Source: Bacillus carboniphilus (GTDB taxonomy: Bacteria > Bacillota > Bacilli > Bacillales > JAIVKR01). Taken from it: DNA of 64,000 bases. Shown here piece after piece: positions 60,669-64,000 of the stretch. Numbering within the stretch: the stretch's first letter is position 1; each line of letters begins with the position of its first letter. A program made the translations under genes and the position numbers. The notes under the pieces were generated by a model. The model did not search any database and was not told the DNA's origin. It saw only the letters and a list, made by a program, of their open reading frames with translations. The stretch covers positions 1 to 64,000 of the forward strand of contig NZ_CP129014.1 in NCBI RefSeq assembly GCF_020524035.2, read 5' to 3'.

Positions 60669-60991
60669 TTGTCGGTTCCTTTCAAAAAATCAAGATCGTT
60701 AATCCTTCCAAGTTTCCCTTGTTCAGCTCGATCTATGACCAGTAATAAAACATCTGTAGCGCTTCTTTCAAAATAAGCTGATAGTTTAACTATCATCTCT
60801 AAGGTTGTTCTCTGTTGCTTCATGCCTTCTTTCCATAGCTTGTCAAACTCTAATATTTCCGCTAAGTCCCAATGAAAACTGATACCTTTGACTGACTCTA
60901 AAGCTGTGTAGGTGCTTCTTCTTGCCTTTAATCCTAACTCCACGTGGTTTTTTAATGGAAAAGGCTTCTTTTCTAACAATGTTAAACTCAT
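60650..60991 (-). CDS. Hypothetical phage protein, 113 aa
   Basis: The ATG overlaps the stop of the gene before it (ATGA). The product is helical (GISFHWDLAEILEFDKLWKE, LEMIVKLSAYFERSATDVLL). It lies directly behind the helicase operon. Not recognised. Confidence 0.65.
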   Translation of the reverse strand: MSLTLLEKKPFPLKNHVELGLKARRSTYTALESVKGISFHWDLAEILEFDKLWKEGMKQQRTTLEMIVKLSAYFERSATDVLLLVIDRAEQGKLGRINDLDFLKGTDNWPYQR

Positions 60992-61197
60992 GAGATTTTC
61001 TTCCCTCGCTTTCTTTCGTATTCAATTAATCTCTTGTTCATTGCTTTGTGAAATTTCTCTTGAAGGTAATAGTCAAGTTTTTCTCCATCGTCTTCTAAAC
61101 TTAGAACCTTTTGTTCAAATACCAGGTATTCTATGACAAGTTCCAATCCATAGTAACCTTCCTCAATTGCACCAGCATAATACTCTCTAACTTGCAT
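60988..61197 (-). CDS. Small phage protein, 69 aa
   Basis: GGAGAAA precedes the ATG, which lies inside the end of the helicase gene. MQVREYYAGAIEEGYYGLEL and a basic helix (KAMNKRLIEYERKRGKK). Unknown function. Confidence 0.65.
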   Translation of the reverse strand: MQVREYYAGAIEEGYYGLELVIEYLVFEQKVLSLEDDGEKLDYYLQEKFHKAMNKRLIEYERKRGKKIS

Positions 61198-62734
61198 ATC
61201 GTTTCTCCAAATTAACGAATTTGTTGTACTCTTTTACAAATGCTAGACATGCAGTTCCGACAGCTCCATTACGGTTTTTAGCGACGATTACTTCAAGCAC
61301 GTTGGCATTTTCTGATTCATGATCATAATAATCATCTCGATGTAAAAACATAATCTTGTCAGCATCCTGTTCAATTTCTCCACTGTCTCTTAGGTCTGAT
61401 AGCATCGGACGTTTATCTCTTCGTTGTTCAACTGCTCTTGACAGTTGAGCTAATAACAAGATGGGAACTTTTAAATCTCTTGCCATTCGTTTTAAACTTC
61501 TTGTGATCTCACCTATTTCAAGGTGTCTTTCTTTCCTCCCTGATCCAGTAATTAAGGTTAAATAGTCAATAACAACAAGATGTCGTTTATCAGGGTGTTT
61601 TCTAATACTTGCCTTTACCTTGCTTCTTATTTCTTGTACAGTCACTTTTGAATTGTCATAGATCGCTAGATTATTTTTATAGTTAGATACAATCGCTTGT
61701 GCGTGAGTATACCTTTTCCAATCATCATCATTAAATCTGGCAGTCGCATTTTTAATTTTCATGCTATTGATGTTACCAACACTACACATCATTCTTGTTA
61801 GTAAGGACTTATCGGACATTTCGAGGCTAAAAAAGTCTACAAAATCATTTTTTTCACAAGCATTCGTTGTAATGCCTAAAGCAAAGGCAGTTTTCCCAAC
61901 TGATGGTCTTGCACCTAAAATTATTAATTCTTCCTCGCTTAATCCATCTAATAAAATGTCAAGGTCCGTATAGCCGGTTTCAATGCCATTCACACCTTCT
62001 CTTACTGTCTCTACATCGTTTTGAATCTCCATAAGGGATTCTGACAAATCAAACTCCTGATCATCTTCTGAAAGATCAACAATGTCATTCATTTTATTGA
62101 TTAAGTCTTTTGCCTTTGATAAGTCCCTCAATCCTTCTAGTTTGGTTAATTGATCACCAATTTCACTTGCTTTTCGCATCTTAAAAATTCGAAGAATCAT
62201 TTTTTCATAAGCTTTTATTCTTTGAGGATCAAAAGGTTCTTCACAAATAGTTGAAATATAGGTACTCCCACCAATTTGGTGATACGCATGCCCTAATTCC
62301 ATTTTCAACGCTACAACATCAATGATTTCTTCCTTCTCTTCAAGGGACTTCATAGCTTGAAAGATCACTTGATCTGGAGCTGTACTAAAATGTTGTGATT
62401 CTAAATTAATATCTTTGATGATCTCCCCATCTTTTATAATGGCTGCTAAGATTGCGCGTTCAGCTTGGTTTTGTTCGGCTAGCTTTTTCTCCCACTCCCT
62501 GATCACATCTGTGTAGTTTTTGTTGTAAGCTTCAGATTTTCGCTCTCTAAGGTCAGCGACACTAGGAGGAAAAGGCTTATGCATAGCGTGATCTTCTGCC
62601 ATTCTCATAACTCTTGCAGGGTCTTGATCTTTTAAAAGCAATGCCCACTTATCTATTTTGTATTGATCGACTTCAATTGATGGATAGACCGACTTTAAAA
62701 ATTTAAAAAGCTCCAGAACTTGTTTTTTCGTCAA
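61187..62734 (-). CDS. Replicative DnaB helicase fused to a G39P-like loader domain
   Basis: The TTG at 62734 is eight bases after GGGAGGG. Residues 1-75 (TKKQVLELFKFLKSVYPSIE, DKWALLLKDQDPARVMRMAE, KPFPPSVADL) match the helicase loader/inhibitor domain of SPP1 G39P. Residues 95-515 are a complete DnaB helicase with the N-terminal domain, Walker A GARPSVGKTAF, Walker B VVIDYLTLI and the DLRDSGEIEQDAD motif. In SPP1 these are two adjacent genes. Here one polypeptide would carry both. It acts at the phage replication fork with the organizer upstream. Confidence 0.85.
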   Translation of the reverse strand: MTKKQVLELFKFLKSVYPSIEVDQYKIDKWALLLKDQDPARVMRMAEDHAMHKPFPPSVADLRERKSEAYNKNYTDVIREWEKKLAEQNQAERAILAAIIKDGEIIKDINLESQHFSTAPDQVIFQAMKSLEEKEEIIDVVALKMELGHAYHQIGGSTYISTICEEPFDPQRIKAYEKMILRIFKMRKASEIGDQLTKLEGLRDLSKAKDLINKMNDIVDLSEDDQEFDLSESLMEIQNDVETVREGVNGIETGYTDLDILLDGLSEEELIILGARPSVGKTAFALGITTNACEKNDFVDFFSLEMSDKSLLTRMMCSVGNINSMKIKNATARFNDDDWKRYTHAQAIVSNYKNNLAIYDNSKVTVQEIRSKVKASIRKHPDKRHLVVIDYLTLITGSGRKERHLEIGEITRSLKRMARDLKVPILLLAQLSRAVEQRRDKRPMLSDLRDSGEIEQDADKIMFLHRDDYYDHESENANVLEVIVAKNRNGAVGTACLAFVKEYNKFVNLEKRYAS

Positions 62735-63512
62735 CGTCAAATCCCTCCCAATCAATATCATTTTGTTTTTTGTTCATTCTTTTTACTTTGTTTGTCTTGT
62801 AAGTATCATGTGGTGTTGATTCGTCTATAAATTTCACGAGATTATTAGGTTTCATAAAGTCTGCTAAAGTCCATTTGTGTGTCCAGTAATAGTTATCGCT
62901 ATGAAGGATCTCAGCGAAATTATTTATAGCTTTCTTTAATTCATCCAAAGAGTATTCTTTCAAACGTGCTCTTATATGGGATTCCATCTGTTTTGTTATC
63001 GAGCGATGGTTAATAATGTCTTTTTCTGACCAGTGTTTAAAGATTGTATATATATATTCTTTATCTATATCTATATCTTTATCTGTTGCGTGACTTGGTG
63101 TGACTTTCTCTGTGACGTCACGTGACAGTTTTTTTCTTTCTCTTTCTCTCTGTTTTCTCAGTCTATTTTGTTCACGAATCCGTATTAAACCATCGGCATT
63201 CTGGTGTTTTTCCCAATTAGTAATACATATAACTTCGTCTTCGTAATGAATCATCCCAAAGCGTTTAAATGTTTCTAAAGCTAGGCGAACAGTTGATAAA
63301 GGTCTATTAAAAAGCGTTGAAAGCATTTCATCTGTATAAGGTAAACTTTCTGAAAGAAGTATGTATCCTTGTGAATTAGTTTTACCTGCTAAAGACAAAA
63401 GCTTGATCCAGATGATTAAAATAGTGTCTGATTCAGGCATGCTTTCTATTAGCTTTATTTTTTCATCATCAAACATTGATATGTTTAATCTGATCCAAGT
63501 TACTTCTGCCAC
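62703..63512 (-). CDS. Phage replisome organizer (G38P-like)
   Basis: AAAGGTGG precedes the GTG. The N-terminal winged-helix domain (WIRLNISMFDDEKIKLIESM...LLSLAGKTNSQGYILLSESLPY) is typical of phage replisome organizers. A basic linker (RIREQNRLRKQRERERKKLS) and a DnaD-like C-terminal part (YEIYTIFKHWSEKDIINHRS region) follow. It binds the phage origin and recruits the loader and helicase, whose gene overlaps by 32 bases. Confidence 0.8.
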   Translation of the reverse strand: MAEVTWIRLNISMFDDEKIKLIESMPESDTILIIWIKLLSLAGKTNSQGYILLSESLPYTDEMLSTLFNRPLSTVRLALETFKRFGMIHYEDEVICITNWEKHQNADGLIRIREQNRLRKQRERERKKLSRDVTEKVTPSHATDKDIDIDKEYIYTIFKHWSEKDIINHRSITKQMESHIRARLKEYSLDELKKAINNFAEILHSDNYYWTHKWTLADFMKPNNLVKFIDESTPHDTYKTNKVKRMNKKQNDIDWEGFDVDEKTSSGAF

Positions 63513-63774
63513 TTTAATTCCACCTTTCGAAAAAAGATTGGAGGGAGGTTTTCCACGCCTCCTACTCCTAACACAACAATTGATGTATTACTGTATAGAT
63601 GGTTTGTTATTTGATACGGTTATCCGCATCGGAACGGCCAGAAAGGTAAGGAAGATGGGGGAACCCTTTCCAACCGTTCCGCCAGGGACAAGAGTAACCC
63701 CGTCGGCTTAGTATCTTTCAAAAAAACATGGTAATTTAGTTCAAAAAGTCTTATACTGTATTTACCTGAATGTG
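63513..63774. other. Leader with a long two-part hairpin
   Basis: CGGAACGG (63630-63637) pairs with CCGTTCCG (63674-63681). After a 3-by-3 internal loop, GAAAGG (63641-63646) pairs with CCTTTC (63665-63670). The hairpin lies about 120 bases before the replisome organizer on the minus strand. No gene is seen in the stretch. It may be a leader structure, an origin element or a terminator without a T tail. Confidence 0.45.
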
Positions 63775-63921
63775 CTAACTAGCACGCTTAACGTTCTTGA
63801 AATTTTCCTTAAGTTGAAGATCCAAACGTCTCAACACGCTTGGGTCTTCTTTCATTTGTCTAGAAATCTCTAATACTTCTCTAGCTGTCATCATTTTGCA
63901 TGCTGATAATAGATAACTCAT
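63775..63921 (-). CDS. Small phage protein, 48 aa
   Basis: GGAGGTGAGTGG precedes the ATG. MSYLLSACKMMTAREVLEIS continues with KEDPSVLRRLDLQLKENFKN. It overlaps the stop of the upstream gene. Helical, unknown function. Confidence 0.6.
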   Translation of the reverse strand: MSYLLSACKMMTAREVLEISRQMKEDPSVLRRLDLQLKENFKNVKRAS

Positions 63922-64000
63922 CCACTCACCTCCACTCGATATTGAACAGAATCCCTTTTGAACTTTTCCAACTTAGAAATTAACTCAACCGCATCTATTA
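63918..64000 (-). CDS. Gene fragment running off the right edge
   Basis: The frame read from the window edge (IDAVELISKLEKFKRDSVQY, then RVEVSG and a stop) overlaps the next gene by four bases. Only the C-terminal 26 residues are visible; a coiled helix is likely. Confidence 0.5.
   Translation of the reverse strand, partial: IDAVELISKLEKFKRDSVQYRVEVSG

Noticed and set aside
63361-63711. 116-codon plus-strand frame at the replisome organizer start
   Set aside because: It is the complement of the organizer N-terminal domain and the hairpin leader, with no start signal.

Overview
The window is AT-rich DNA of a Bacillaceae-type Firmicute. The evidence is the AGGAGG-type ribosome sites, the TTG/GTG starts, the small acid and membrane proteins, a WapA-type wall toxin, a ParM-type plasmid partition locus and SPP1-like phage replication genes. 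It reads as a mosaic of plasmid, prophage and transposons, with no rRNA, tRNA, CRISPR array or core metabolic genes.

Region 1 (1-2.5 kb) is a phage-type decision module. It has an XRE repressor converging on a minus-strand set: an AimR-like TPR receptor, an overlapping 43-residue secreted pro-peptide ending in SEPDAG, then a promoter and a 58-codon gene in the position of aimX. Region 2 (2.5-5.4 kb) holds secreted, bacteriocin-like proteins and small membrane proteins. Region 3 (5.4-9.9 kb) is a plasmid backbone. It contains a replication gene behind a transcription-attenuation leader and with iterons inside its reading frame, a MerR/DUF3967-like protein, and an actin-type partition operon with repeat sites. 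Region 4 (9.9-21 kb) is an accessory belt of lipoproteins, toxin/immunity pairs, a phosphodiester-glycosidase gene flanked by hairpins, an FtsK-like ATPase with a replication-relaxation protein, a Vps62-domain protein and a DUF3238 protein.

Region 5 (21.3-49.2 kb) is an insertion complex inside prophage morphogenesis genes. A 5'-truncated prohead protease lies at one edge and a truncated portal gene at the other. Between them are a TnpI/TnpA Tn3-family element (21.8-26.1 kb), a frameshifted WapA/RHS toxin with an LHH nuclease tip and SMI1/KNR4 immunity (26.2-35.5 kb), and a second Tn3-family element (36.2-48.8 kb). The second element carries a resolvase, a C39 peptidase, an OLD-family nuclease and an AlwI-type restriction endonuclease with a C5 methyltransferase.

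Region 6 (49.2-64 kb) is the rest of the prophage, all on the minus strand. Read from the right it runs: replisome organizer, a G39P-like domain fused to DnaB helicase, many tiny overlapping genes, integrase-like recombinase, dUTPase, ArpU-like regulator, Fic protein, resolvase, a TnpB element sitting in a small gene, HNH nuclease, terminase small and large subunits, and portal.

Several genes are broken by single-base shifts, often at A or T runs (rep, wapA, tnpA). Uncorrected long-read errors are therefore a real alternative to true pseudogenes. The strongest candidate for something undescribed is the arbitrium-like locus at the left edge; its peptide resembles NprX more than the known RGA-type AimP signals.
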